64,000 nucleotides of DNA. Origin: Methylocystis rosea SV97 (GTDB lineage: Bacteria > Pseudomonadota > Alphaproteobacteria > Rhizobiales > Beijerinckiaceae). Made by a program: the position numbers and the translations under genes. The DNA lies in the NCBI RefSeq assembly GCF_000372845.1, contig NZ_KB889963.1, positions 3,431,646 through 3,495,645 on the forward strand, given 5' to 3'. Shown here one piece after another: positions 24,145 through 33,982 of the stretch (positions are counted from its first letter, which is position 1; each line of letters opens with the position of its first letter). The notes below the pieces were generated by a model. The model saw only the letters and a program-made list of their open reading frames with translations. It did no database searches and had not been told where the DNA came from.

Positions 24145-27100
24145 GTGCCAGATGCTTCCTCAGCCCTCCACTCCACTCCCGGCCTCAGTGAAGCAGATGC
24201 GCAGGCCAGGCTGAAGAGCGAGGGGTACAACGAGCTGCCGCGGCCGCAACGGCGCACGCCGTTGCGAATCGTTCTCGAGGCCCTGCGCGAGCCGATGCTC
24301 GCGCTGCTCATCGGCGGCGGCGTGATCTACTTGTTGCTAGGGGATTTGAAGGAAGCATTAATTCTCCTCGTCTTCGCAACAATGTCGGTCGTGATCACGG
24401 CGGTGCAAGAGACCCGCACCGAGCGCGTCCTGGAAGCGCTACGCGATCTTACGAGTCCGCGCGCGCTGGTTATTCGTGACGGCGTACGTAAGAGAATCGC
24501 TGGGCGCGAAGTCGTGCGCGGCGATGTCGTCGTGCTCAGCGAAGGCGACCGGGTTCCCGCCGACGCGGCGCTCAGCGAATGCCAGGACCTCCAGATCGAC
24601 GAGTCGCTGTTGACGGGAGAGTCAGCGCCTGTTCGCAAGATCTCTCGCGCCGATGCGCCTCTCGAAAGCCGCCGGCCCGGGGGCGATGACCTGCCATATG
24701 TGTTTTCCGGCTCGCTGGTGGTGCGCGGAACCGGAATAGGCGAAGTGATCGCGACCGGCGCACTTAGTGAAATCGGCAAAATTGGCCAATCGCTCAGCAC
24801 GCTCGAAACGGAGCCGCCGCGTCTGCTGGCGCAGACACGGCGTCTTGTGGGGGTGTTTGCTCTCGCAGGAGGCGCCGTGAGCGTTTTGGCGGTGTTGCTC
24901 TACGGCGTGTTGCGCGGAGGATGGCTCGATGCGGTGCTCGCGGGCATCGCGCTCGGCATGTCGATGCTGCCCGAAGAGTTTCCCGTCGTGCTCACCGTAT
25001 TCATGGCGATGGGAGCATGGCGGATTTCGCGGGCGCGCGTATTGACCCGTCGCGCCGCGGCCATCGAATCTCTGGGTTCGGCGACGGTCTTGTGCACTGA
25101 TAAGACCGGCACCCTGACCGAGAACCAGATGTCGATTGCCGAACTACGCCTCAAGGGCGGCGAGGCATTACGAGCCGGCCAGATATCCCGCTCAATGCCT
25201 GCAAGCTTCGATCATCTGGTCCAGTTCGGAATTCTCGCCAGCGCGCCTGATCCATTCGATCCCATGGAAAAAGCGTTTCACGATTTCGGCCGGATCCATT
25301 TGCCCAAGACCGGAACTCTGCTTGGTCCAGATTGGAACCTTTTGCAGACCTACGGTCTTCGTTCCGATCTCCTTGCGATGTCACAGGTCTGGCAAAGCGA
25401 CGCCACGCCGGAATTCGTTGTCGCGGCCAAAGGCGCGCCGGAAGCCATCGCTACCCTCTGCCGATTGAACGAGACGGAGTTTGCTGCAGTGAAGCGGTCC
25501 GTTGAGGGCATGGCTGCCGAGGGACAGCGCGTTCTGGGAGTGGCCAGCGCATCCTTCGCGCAGAAAGCATTGCCGGACTCGCAGCGAGACTTCACGTTCG
25601 AATTTTTGGGGCTCGTCGGACTCGCCGACCCGTTACGCTCGGCCGTTCCAGCCGCCGTGAGCGAGTGTCGGTCGGCAGGCATCAGGGTGATCATGATCAC
25701 GGGCGACTACCCAGCGACGGCGAAGGCCATCGCGCGCCAGGCGGGTCTAAATGCCGACGAAGTCGTGACAGGACAGACACTCGAAAGCGAGAGCGAGCCA
25801 CAGCTCGCGCAGCGCATGCGGACAGCGAACATATTTGCGCGAATCCTGCCTGATCAGAAGCTCCGAATTGTGAATGCGCTCAAAGCAAACGGCGAGATCG
25901 TCGCCATGACGGGAGACGGCGTGAATGACGCCCCCTCTCTCAAGGCCGCGCACATTGGCATCGCCATGGGCGGACGCGGAACGGACGTGGCGCGGGAGGC
26001 CTCCTCAATCGTGCTTCTCGATGACGATTTCGGTTCGATCGTCAAGGCGATCCGGCTTGGCCGCAGAATCTACGACAATCTGCGAAAGGCGACAGGTTTC
26101 ATCTTCGCGGTGCATGTGCCCATCGCGGGATTGGCGATATTGCCGCTGTTGTTTGGCCTGCCGCTGCTATTTGGGCCGATGCACATCGCATTTCTGGAAA
26201 TGGTGATCGATCCGGTCTGTTCGCTCGTCTTCGAAGCCGAGATCGAGGAAGACGATGTGATGCGCCGCCCGCCACGTCCTACCAACGAGCCGCTGTTCTC
26301 GGCTCCCGTGATCGCGTGGGGCCTCTTACAGGGAGCGTTCGCATTCGCGCTTGTCGCCGGCATTTTCCTCATCGCGCTGAAGCGGGGCATGCCAGAGACG
26401 GAAGTGCGCGCGTTAACTTTCTTCTCGTTGGTCCTCGCGATCGTCAGCCTAATCTTTGTCAACCGCACCTTCAGCGCATCGCTGCTAACAGCGCTCCGTC
26501 GACCAAACACGGCGCTTGCGTGGGTGCTCCTTGCCGTCGTGGCGATGCTGAGTCTGACGCTCCTTTCGCCCCCCATTAGCGATCTCTTCCGCTTCGGGCC
26601 CCTACACCTGGACGACCTGTCAGTCACGCTCGGCGCCGGCGTCTTTGTGTTGGTGCTGCTTGAAGCGCTCAAATACGTTTGGCGCGGCGCAGGACTTAAC
26701 GGAGTTCGTTGGCTCCGTCGGGTATTCGTACAAAGTCGCGTGAACGCGAGGACCTCTGTCGGATGGACGGCAGCAGCGGCGATGGCGATTTCACTTGGCT
26801 GGCTTCTTATCGCTTATGCGCCAAAGCTCATCACGCAGCGAGAGACTGGGTCGGTTCGAGTAGAGAGGATTGAACCCCCGCCCGCGCAACAAGGCGCTCC
26901 CACTCCGTCCAAGGAAACGAAATCCGCCGTAGAGGAAGCCCAGCCAAGCGGCCGGGAACAAGAGACCAGCACGAGAACGGCGGCTGGCGGGCCTCCTAAA
27001 TTTTTAAGCAGGAAGCTGCCCAGCGGTCTCATATTAAATGTTCCGAGCTCCGGCATGGAGGCAAATCTGCTCGCGTTTCTCGAGCGTGAAGCGAAGATAG

Positions 27101-27450
27101 AAGGAGTGACCTGGTTCGACTTCGACCGCCTCCAATTCGAGACGGGCAAAGCAAAACCGCAAGCCGCATTTCAGGATCAGTTAAAAAACATCGCAGACAT
27201 CCTGGCGGCCTATCCGAACGTCATATCCGTGATTGGCGGTTATACGGACAGCGTCGGCGCCCGGAGCGCAAATAAGAGATTGTCAAAAGCGCGCGCAGAC
27301 TCGGTGATGCGCGAGTTGACGAGAATGGGCGTGGACGCTTCACGCCTCAACACGAAAGGTTATGGCGAAAGCCATCCGGTCGCAACCAATGACACTGAGG
27401 AGGGACGGACAAAAAATCGACGAATCTCGCTAGGCGTAACTCGAAAGTAG
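24145..27450 (+). CDS. P2-type cation ATPase fused to a C-terminal OmpA peptidoglycan-binding domain
   Basis: A 1101-residue protein. Residues about 1-870 are a complete P-type ATPase: cation-ATPase N-domain (LSEADAQARLKSEGYNELP), TGES at 157-160, membrane motif MLPEEFP at 274-280, phosphorylated Asp in DKTGTLT at 319, hinge TGDGVNDAP at 589-597, and ten predicted helices. An eleventh helix follows (about 873-895, WTAAAAMAISLGWLLIAY), then a Pro/Glu/Thr-rich linker (about 896-985) and an OmpA/MotB domain (about 990-1099) with GGYTDSVGARSANKRLSKAR and TKNRRISL. Ten helices put the tail in the cytoplasm; the eleventh would bring the OmpA domain into the periplasm, where it can bind peptidoglycan. 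Start: GTG 24145 with GGAGGG 8 bases upstream; the frame also opens at a TTG (24025) without such a site. Likely ion is Ca2+ or another cation (family inference). Confidence 0.85.
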   Translation: MPDASSALHSTPGLSEADAQARLKSEGYNELPRPQRRTPLRIVLEALREPMLALLIGGGVIYLLLGDLKEALILLVFATMSVVITAVQETRTERVLEALRDLTSPRALVIRDGVRKRIAGREVVRGDVVVLSEGDRVPADAALSECQDLQIDESLLTGESAPVRKISRADAPLESRRPGGDDLPYVFSGSLVVRGTGIGEVIATGALSEIGKIGQSLSTLETEPPRLLAQTRRLVGVFALAGGAVSVLAVLLYGVLRGGWLDAVLAGIALGMSMLPEEFPVVLTVFMAMGAWRISRARVLTRRAAAIESLGSATVLCTDKTGTLTENQMSIAELRLKGGEALRAGQISRSMPASFDHLVQFGILASAPDPFDPMEKAFHDFGRIHLPKTGTLLGPDWNLLQTYGLRSDLLAMSQVWQSDATPEFVVAAKGAPEAIATLCRLNETEFAAVKRSVEGMAAEGQRVLGVASASFAQKALPDSQRDFTFEFLGLVGLADPLRSAVPAAVSECRSAGIRVIMITGDYPATAKAIARQAGLNADEVVTGQTLESESEPQLAQRMRTANIFARILPDQKLRIVNALKANGEIVAMTGDGVNDAPSLKAAHIGIAMGGRGTDVAREASSIVLLDDDFGSIVKAIRLGRRIYDNLRKATGFIFAVHVPIAGLAILPLLFGLPLLFGPMHIAFLEMVIDPVCSLVFEAEIEEDDVMRRPPRPTNEPLFSAPVIAWGLLQGAFAFALVAGIFLIALKRGMPETEVRALTFFSLVLAIVSLIFVNRTFSASLLTALRRPNTALAWVLLAVVAMLSLTLLSPPISDLFRFGPLHLDDLSVTLGAGVFVLVLLEALKYVWRGAGLNGVRWLRRVFVQSRVNARTSVGWTAAAAMAISLGWLLIAYAPKLITQRETGSVRVERIEPPPAQQGAPTPSKETKSAVEEAQPSGREQETSTRTAAGGPPKFLSRKLPSGLILNVPSSGMEANLLAFLEREAKIEGVTWFDFDRLQFETGKAKPQAAFQDQLKNIADILAAYPNVISVIGGYTDSVGARSANKRLSKARADSVMRELTRMGVDASRLNTKGYGESHPVATNDTEEGRTKNRRISLGVTRK

Positions 27451-27858
27451 CGAATGCTAAGAAAAGTGGTTTCAGCAAGTTTGAGGGCTATGGTGCAAAT
27501 TCAAACGAACGGTCGCAAAACCGCGCTTGGGCGTTCGACGGGGGTCAAGCCGCAATGACCGTGTCCAAAATTTCTTGCGCGGTTTTGCCCGTCACTGGAA
27601 GCTTGTTCGATGCGAATTGACTTTTTTGATGCGATGCATGGGTACCATCAAATTAACAGCTGCGGGGCATGGTGAAGCTACACTTGTTTTCGGCTTGCAT
27701 CATGCTGCGCGTCGCTCAACGACGGCCGCCGGACCGTGATGATCTTCCCGAACCCTCGAACCGGTAGGAGACGCGACCTTCCCAGAAGGATGTGTCATGC
27801 AGTAGCTGGCCACTTCTGGGAAAAATTGACGCCGTGGGCCACGCACTTGTTTCGCATC
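27451..27858. other. Intergenic, no gene seen
   Basis: Short frames only. Nothing recognisable between the ATPase-OmpA gene and the end of the convergent scpB remnant. Confidence 0.4.
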
Positions 27859-28593
27859 CTATGGCTCGTTCAAAGCCTCCACCGCTTCATCTGTCTCGTC
27901 GCCAAATTCTTCGTTCAGGCCGAGCACGCCATTAAGATCGCTTTCAGAGGAAGGACGCGTCAGCAGTCCGGCATTTTCAAGCTTTTCGATATCAGGCAGA
28001 TCGCGCAAGCTCGCGAGTCCAAACATCTCCAGGAATTTTTTCGTCGTGACATAGGCGTACGGCGCCCCGGGCGTTGGCGCGCGCGGCCGGCGGCGATGAG
28101 GTCGAGCTCTTTTAGCTGACCGATGACGTCGCGGTTGATTTCTCTCCCCGCGAGCTGCGACAGTTCTGCGCGCGTTGCCGGCTGCAAATAGGCGATCGCC
28201 GTGACAGAGTGGAGTTCGGTCGGCGTAAGATCCGGCGGTCCAGCGGCGCGTGCGCCGTTGTTTAAGACGCGAAGCGTGTCTGCGTAACGCGCCTTGGTGC
28301 GCAGCTGATAGCCGGCGGCGACATGAACGAGTTCATAGGCCGCGCGCGCAAATCGTCGCAAATGTCAGAGATCAGTTCATCAAAATTGCAATCGCGCCCG
28401 ACCAGTTTGGCCAGCGCCTCGCGCGTCACAGGGGACGGCGAGGCGAAGATCGCCGCTCGCCGCGTCCCATCCACTCGCACCAACGCATCGCCTGCGGCAG
28501 ATCGGACAGATCGGCGTCGAACAGCAAATCCCCGTCGCGCCGCGTCGTGCGACGGTTTGCCGGCGGCGCGAAGTCGTGGCGATGCCTTGGCAT
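27859..28593 (-). pseudogene. ScpB-like segregation/condensation protein, frameshifted
   Basis: Joining frames from ATG 28593 gives an about 240-residue ScpB relative of the type found beside rhizobial recombination genes: DLLFDADLSDLPQAMRWCEW, AIFASPSPVTREALAKLVGR, YELVHVAAGYQLRTKARYAD, PTELHSVTAIAYLQPATRAE, LAGREINRDVIGQLKELDLI, APYAYVTTKKFLEMFGLASL, ending NEEFGDETDEAVEALNEP before the TAG at 27859. Breaks lie near 28455, 28350 and 28080. ScpB helps SMC load on DNA; this paralogue class has no known role. Probably inactive. Confidence 0.78.
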
Positions 28594-28675
28594 GTCACAA
28601 TCCGTAGAGACGCCTCGCCGTGCCGAACAACTTCGAACGTGAACACTGACAAATCTGCACTCGCGAACGGCCGTT

Positions 28676-29314
28676 TCATATCGAAAACGTCAACCGGACT
28701 TGCATGCCTTCTTGCATCGGTTCCAGGTGCAACTCACCGTTCATTTGACTGGCGATGTCTTTCAGGGCGTGGAAACCTCTCGGCTGCACGGACTTCGGGT
28801 CAAAAGCCGCGCCGTCGTTTGCAACGATCAATTCAAAGATATTGCCGAAGCTACGAAGGTTGGTCATTACATGGCCGCTCGAACCGTCCGGGAAGCCGTG
28901 TTTGATCGCATTCATCGCAGCTTCACAGAAGAATCGCCCTACGCCCGTCGCGAGCCGAGTATCGAGATACAAGTTTGGCTGGACTAACGTGGTAAAATTA
29001 ACGGGACCGCCGAACGCCTTATTAAAACACTCCGACATGGACTGTAAATAAACGGCCATGTCGAGTGGGGAGGAGGAGCTGTCGAGCGATTGGTGCAGTG
29101 CGGCAACGCTCCACATTCGCGAGATGCACTGACTGCACGAAGAGGGCGTATGAGCGCTCCTTTCCTGCGATCTAAACCATGACAAAAACACTTGAAACTC
29201 GTTTCTCACGCGATGCTGTAACTCGTCGTAGCGGGCGTTGGCGAAAGTGAGTTCGCGCCGGAGATTTTCCAGCTCGGTTGTCAATTCGGCGTGATGCGTG
29301 TCATCCCCCATCAA
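28676..29314 (-). CDS. Soluble histidine kinase of the HisKA_2 type, no sensor domain
   Basis: A 212-residue protein with a coiled-coil start (residues about 8-30), phospho-acceptor region LQHRVRNEFQVFLSWF (His at about 34) and an ATPase domain with N-box EAAMNAIKHGFPDG, G1-like VANDGAAFDP and a closing LHLEPMQEGMQVRLTF. There is no sensor or membrane part, so input must come from a partner. The HRxxN motif is typical of the kinases that serve general-stress (PhyR-type) or light pathways in alphaproteobacteria, but no response regulator is adjacent. A conserved G2 glycine box is weak. It ends 82 bases from the scpB remnant on the same strand. Confidence 0.75.
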   Translation of the reverse strand: MMGDDTHHAELTTELENLRRELTFANARYDELQHRVRNEFQVFLSWFRSQERSAHTPSSCSQCISRMWSVAALHQSLDSSSSPLDMAVYLQSMSECFNKAFGGPVNFTTLVQPNLYLDTRLATGVGRFFCEAAMNAIKHGFPDGSSGHVMTNLRSFGNIFELIVANDGAAFDPKSVQPRGFHALKDIASQMNGELHLEPMQEGMQVRLTFSI

Positions 29315-29343
29315 AAAAAGTTCCTATCTTGCAGATCAATGGG

Positions 29344-29823
29344 TCACCCGTGTTTGTCGGGCGCATGTTTTGGCTGCACTGACCAGGACGCTGGCTCGTC
29401 GTCTTTGTCGGCTGCGGCCGCCGCCGCCGTCGCCTGCACCTTGTCGGGCGTGTGATGGGCGGGCGCATAGATAGCGTAGACCTGCATTGGCGTCGCGCCG
29501 ATATTGGTGATGTTGTGCCAGGTCCCCGCCGGAACGAGGACGCACCAGCCATCTGAAACTTCCTTCTCGAAAGTCAGTTTGTCCTTCGCGGCTCCCATCT
29601 GTACTCGGCCGCTGCCAGCGTCGAGGCGCAGGAACTGATCGGTCTCCGGATGCGCTTCAAGGCCAATGTCTCCACCAGCGGGGATCGACATCAGCGTCAC
29701 TTGCAGGTACCGCCCGCTCCAGGCGACTGAACGGTAATTGGTGTTTTCCTTGGTCGCGAGTTCAATGTCGAACGATTGCGGCTGTGGCCCAATGTCTTTG
29801 ATCCTGTCAGCAGTGGTGTCCAT
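29344..29823 (-). CDS. Cupin domain protein
   Basis: A 159-residue single-domain cupin. Motif 1 reads GGDIGLEAHPETDQFLRLDAG, with His and Glu for metal binding, and motif 2 PAGTWHNITNIG supplies the second His. The C-terminal 35 residues are Ala/Asp-rich and disordered. It belongs to the stand-alone cupins found next to stress genes; the substrate is unknown. The start has a strong AAGGAGATC. It is 29 bases upstream of the histidine kinase on the same strand, so the two could be one transcript. Confidence 0.82.
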   Translation of the reverse strand: MDTTADRIKDIGPQPQSFDIELATKENTNYRSVAWSGRYLQVTLMSIPAGGDIGLEAHPETDQFLRLDAGSGRVQMGAAKDKLTFEKEVSDGWCVLVPAGTWHNITNIGATPMQVYAIYAPAHHTPDKVQATAAAAAADKDDEPASWSVQPKHAPDKHG

Positions 29824-30547
29824 GACTGATCTCCTTAAGATTGCGGGCGATGCACTGTCTCGCTCGGCAATTTGTTGCTCATCGCCATGACAATATCACG
29901 CCCTTTTCTGACAGCGGCAAGGTTAAGAAAATACCCGGTCAATACTGCATTCTGGGGCGTCATTGCTTCAGGATACCCGTCATCGCTCTCGCCCGACCAT
30001 CCGGCATGCGGTGTGGCTCTATCTTCGGTTCACTGCTCGCGTGGATCCAAATCAAGGCTTTCGCCAGATTTCTGCGGCCGTTAAGGTCTCAGTTGTCAAA
30101 AGAAAACTCTTTGCGCCGTTCCATGTCGCGGGTGCCGCCATTTGAACCCGCTTTACATGCCAACTTCCCAATTGGCCAGCGCGCGGCAGATGACGGCACT
30201 CGAACGAAACTCATGCCTCCTACCTTTTCTAACGCGGCGCCTCTCAGTCTCGCTCTTTATCCTGCAATTCGAACGCCATTGTGGCGCCCCGCCGTTACAT
30301 CCACTGCGGGCGTCTCTCTTATTGGCATGCGCATCGCTATTTTTTTGGTGCTGGCGCTATAACTATATGAAAGCTGACAAGGCGCCGACGCAGGCGATCG
30401 GACCCAATTCGTTTTTCATATGTGGTCCAGTAGGTTATTCGGGCATTGCCACGTTCAGTCGGGAGCTGCAAGTTGTTCAAGGGGCATAATGCCCTGAATG
30501 TCACACACACGCAGTGAAACAACCGAAGTCAAAGAGGACGCGAGTGA
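29824..30547. other. No supported gene
   Basis: Several short frames, none with both a ribosome binding site and a recognisable sequence. A 40-codon frame at 30367-30489 has no family. The promoter for DUF6481 should lie in the last 100 bases. Confidence 0.4.
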
Positions 30548-30952
30548 ATGGCTATTTTTAAGAACGCCAATTTTGACGAGCGCAGAAGCACCGCCGAGGC
30601 CGCAAAAGAAGCTAAACTGCAAAAGTTCCGCGCTTTGACAGCCGAGTTCAACGAAAACGCGGCTGAGCGGCTGACGGCCCGCAAAGCGATCATTGCCGCG
30701 CGCGATGTGCGAGCCGGAGAACGTGAGGCCGCCCGGCGGGCCACAGAAGCCCGCGCAGCGGAGGACCAAGCCGCACGCGCCTTGGCTCTGAAAGCTGAAC
30801 AGGAGGAACGCGATACAAGTGCTGTAGAACAGGCAGAGCGCGAAAATGCTAATGCGGCCCAACGCAAGGCGGCCAGGGAAATATTGCCCAAGATCAAGAC
30901 CTACATTCTCGGCAATGCTGCCACCCGTCATCCATCGAGCTACGAGATATGA
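30548..30952 (+). CDS. DUF6481 family protein
   Basis: A 134-residue, highly charged helical protein starting MAIFKNANFDERRSTAEAAK, with long Ala/Arg/Glu runs (AREARAAEREAAR-like) typical of DUF6481. No signal peptide or membrane helix. Function unknown; members are frequent in alphaproteobacteria. Its stop overlaps the start of the ATPase gene downstream in an ATGA, which implies translational coupling and perhaps a joint role. The usual family member stands alone, so the coupling is of interest. Confidence 0.8.
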   Translation: MAIFKNANFDERRSTAEAAKEAKLQKFRALTAEFNENAAERLTARKAIIAARDVRAGEREAARRATEARAAEDQAARALALKAEQEERDTSAVEQAERENANAAQRKAAREILPKIKTYILGNAATRHPSSYEI

Positions 30953-33024
30953 TCTTCCGCGTCTTCCGTGACAATCACCGCAACGCACCGGCTACGGTGC
31001 GCCAGGAGGCGCACAAAAAGAACACGGCCCTGTATGAGCAGGCATGCAATATGCTGGCGGCATCGAGCTTGCCGAGCGCCGAGGCCTTCGCTGAGCGCCT
31101 GGTCGCGGGCGCTCCCAAACATATCCAGCGTATGCTCGCGGAGATCGCCACGCAGCTGTACCGGGCCGAAGGATTTGACACCACCTCGATACCCGCTCCC
31201 CCTCAGATTCCTGAGAGCATCGAAGCGGCACGATACCGCGACCGTCTCGCGGAGTACATCAACAAGCTCGCCGATCCGGATACCTTCACTCGCTTCGAAC
31301 ATGCGGTCGCGCGATCGTTCCAAATAATCGTCGACGAGTTGCCAAGGATAGAGGAAGGCGCATTCACCGTCTCGCTCCTCGACATGCTACCGGATGCGGG
31401 AAAGCCCATCGAACAGATCGCCGAAACTCTCTACCCGGTATCCGCGACCTTCCGCGAGCAGTACGATCAGAACCGCTGCGCCGCGTCGCGTCTCCCTTTC
31501 ACCAAGGAGAGTCGTGTCTCGCTGAAGCTCATACAGCCGTCCGCATACAATGGCACGCCCCGCGAGATCGTTGACACCTTTCTTAAGGGTACGCCCTTGG
31601 TGGCGCTCTCATTGGCGCGACTCCCCTTCGGCACTCCCGAGGCGCAGCGCGGCGAGCATTGGCATCTCTTGGGGGGCAGCGGTCACGGCAAGACGCAAAC
31701 CCTCAGTCACATCATCATGAGCGACTTGCAAAAGCCTGACCCGCCGGCGCTCATCATCATCGACAGCCAGAACCAGCTGCTACGGCAGATCCAACGTCTC
31801 TCCCTTTTCGATCCGGACACGCCCAGTTCACTTGCCGATCGCCTCATCATCATAGACCCGGAAGATGACACGCCCCCGGCGCTCAATATGTTCGCGGTTA
31901 ATAACACGCGGTCGAGCGGCTATTCGCGTGCGGAACGCGAGATCGTCGAGGGTGATGTCCTCCAGCTCTTCAATTACGTTTTCGCGTCGCTTGCGGCCGA
32001 ACTCTCGACTCAAATGGGTACCGCCTTCGCGTATGTATCGCGTCTCATGCTTTCCATGCAGCCTGCGGCGACGATCCACACCCTGCTCGACTTTCTGGAA
32101 GAAGACGTGAAGCGTGCGGAGCAGAGCAAATTTTAGAGCCACATCGCCGCGCTCGATCCCACGGCGCGCGGCTTCTTCGAGAAGCAGTTTTACAAAAATC
32201 CTTCTTTCGCACAGACGCGCAACTCGCTGGCGCGACGCCTCTATGACGTGGTGCGCGTGCCCGCCTTCGAACGCATGTTCGCTTCGCGGCAGAACAAGTT
32301 GTCAAAGTTTGAGGCGATCCAGCGCAAGAGCGTCGTCTGCGTTAATACAAGCGATGCGATGTTAAAGGATGCATCCCCTATCTTCGGACGCTACATGATC
32401 GCCTCGACCATGGCCGCTGTCTTCGAGCGCGTCGCCGTGCCCGAGCGTGAATGGAACCAAACCTATCTCATCATCGACGAAGCAGCGTCCTATTTCGATG
32501 AAAGCCTCGAAAAATTGTTGCGGCAGGCGAGAAAATACAATCTAGGCGTTCTCTTTGCGCATCAGCTCATGGACGACCTGAAGGGCGCGATGCGGGCGCA
32601 TGTCGCTTCGAACACGAGCATAAAAATGTGTGGCGGTATCAGCCACGCGGACGCCCGGCAATTGGCGAATGATTTCCAGAGCACCCCGGAATTTCTGTTT
32701 TCACAAAAGAAGGACAACCGGAGTGGAAGGGACTCGCAATCGTCGAACTGGGCCTGCTACGTTCGCAACATCACGCCCCATGCGGTGTCGATCACTGTCC
32801 CGTTCTTTGCCTTACGCGATGCACCCAAGATGAGCGAGGCAAGCTACCAGAAATTGCTTCAGCGCAACCGGGCGCGGTACGCGGCCGATCCGGAGCCAGA
32901 AAATCCCGACCCCCTGCCCTCCACGGACGAAAAGACCGAAAAGCCACCTGCGCCGCCGAAAACTCCATCAGAAGTACCGCCTCAGTCCCAGCCGAAACGG
33001 CCGCGCCGCGATCCAGACGCATGA
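30949..33024 (+). pseudogene. HerA/TraG-like ATPase gene interrupted by one in-frame TAG
   Basis: Without the stop it would be a 691-residue ATPase of the VirB4/TraG/HerA group, which pump DNA or proteins in conjugation and repair: Walker A GGSGHGKT (residues 242-249), SLADRLIIIDPEDDTPPALN, and Walker B TYLIIDEAASYFD (DE at 510-511), followed by RKYNLGVLFAHQLMDDL, typical of the arginine-finger region. The C-terminal 60 residues are a Pro/Lys-rich tail. A TAG at 32134 (codon 396) lies within otherwise continuous frame and homology-like sequence. Both halves keep good codon patterns, so the change is recent, an error, or read through. Coupled to DUF6481 by ATGA. No mating-pair genes are near. 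Confidence 0.72.
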
Positions 33025-33222
33025 GCGTCCGTTGCGCATTTCTGAGGATTTGGTACACTTACCGCACATTCGGGATTTTCCCGCGGCCCCGCCAGAAATG
33101 GCGGGGAATGTTGAATGCATCTTCGCATTCAAACACCCGTTCGAGGTAGCAAGCGCGGCAGGAGGCTGACCAGCCTCCATTATTGCCGGCTCTGAAGACT
33201 GGTGCAGAGGCAGAGGCCTGGC

Positions 33223-33576
33223 CTAATCTTTTTCTGCTGCCTGCAATTCCTGTCGAGCAATCACGGCATGGGTTACACCTTTTGAGAGTCGGCCGGCGTG
33301 TCCGGTTCCCCTCGCAAGGCTCATCGCCTTTTTTAGTTCGTTGATGGCGGCTACTTTGTGATGGTTGAACTTTTCCTTGTTCGCCGCTTCTGCGTGCTCG
33401 AGAGCGCTTTGGAGGTGGTCTGCGAATGACGACGCCATCCCCTTCCTACCTTCGGTAATGCCCTCTTCGAGTTCCTTAGTAGCTTCGGAGATATGCGAAC
33501 TTTGTGCAAGAGATAAGCCCGGCACCATCATAAGGCCGAGACTAATGAGACCAGCCATAAGGTTGCGATTGAGCAT
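33223..33576 (-). CDS. SmbP-like small exported protein
   Basis: A 117-residue protein with a signal peptide (LMAGLISLGLMMVPGLSLAQ, residues about 6-25) and a helical mature part (SSHISEATKELEEGITEGRK, DHLQSALEHAEAANKEKF, HHKVAAINELKKAMSLARG). The spaced His and AEHAEAA-like segments resemble SmbP and the relative at 22908, with a Gly-rich insertion near the end. The start has AAGGGAGATGTG. Periplasmic metal binding is inferred only. Confidence 0.68.
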   Translation of the reverse strand: MLNRNLMAGLISLGLMMVPGLSLAQSSHISEATKELEEGITEGRKGMASSFADHLQSALEHAEAANKEKFNHHKVAAINELKKAMSLARGTGHAGRLSKGVTHAVIARQELQAAEKD

Positions 33577-33982
33577 TTCACATCTCCCTTGTTTTTATTC
33601 AATAGCTGGCCCCTGGCCCAAAACGCGAGGCAACCAGTCGTAGCTTCATTGATCTACTTTTCGATGTCCCATTTGAACAGGCTCGCGGACCGCTGCAATT
33701 GACGCATTATCCGGCTTCATTGCATAAGCGCAGAAGCCGAGACGTTTCTGAAAAACTCAAAAGATGATGCAAATATCAATGTTGCTCCTCATGCCTCCCC
33801 AGTTGCGGGGCCGTGGGCAAAAACGTCGTGATCGGCTGTTATGCTAATTAGCCGACATTCACCGGATACCGGCGGTCTTGAGCCAGAGATTGCCGCCTTC
33901 GACGGCTGTGTCCGTCGTCGAATGATTTGAGACAGGCTAGGCTGCAATTTAGTGGAGGATGCGGCTCACCTGACGATTGAGT
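33577..33982. other. Intergenic flank of the IS3 element
   Basis: No gene. The left end of the IS3-family element should lie near the right edge of this stretch, but I could not define its terminal repeat. Confidence 0.35.

Noticed and set aside
30949-33024. Conjugation (type IV secretion) locus
   Set aside because: Only one TraG/HerA-like ATPase, interrupted; no relaxase, pilus or mating-pair genes in the window.
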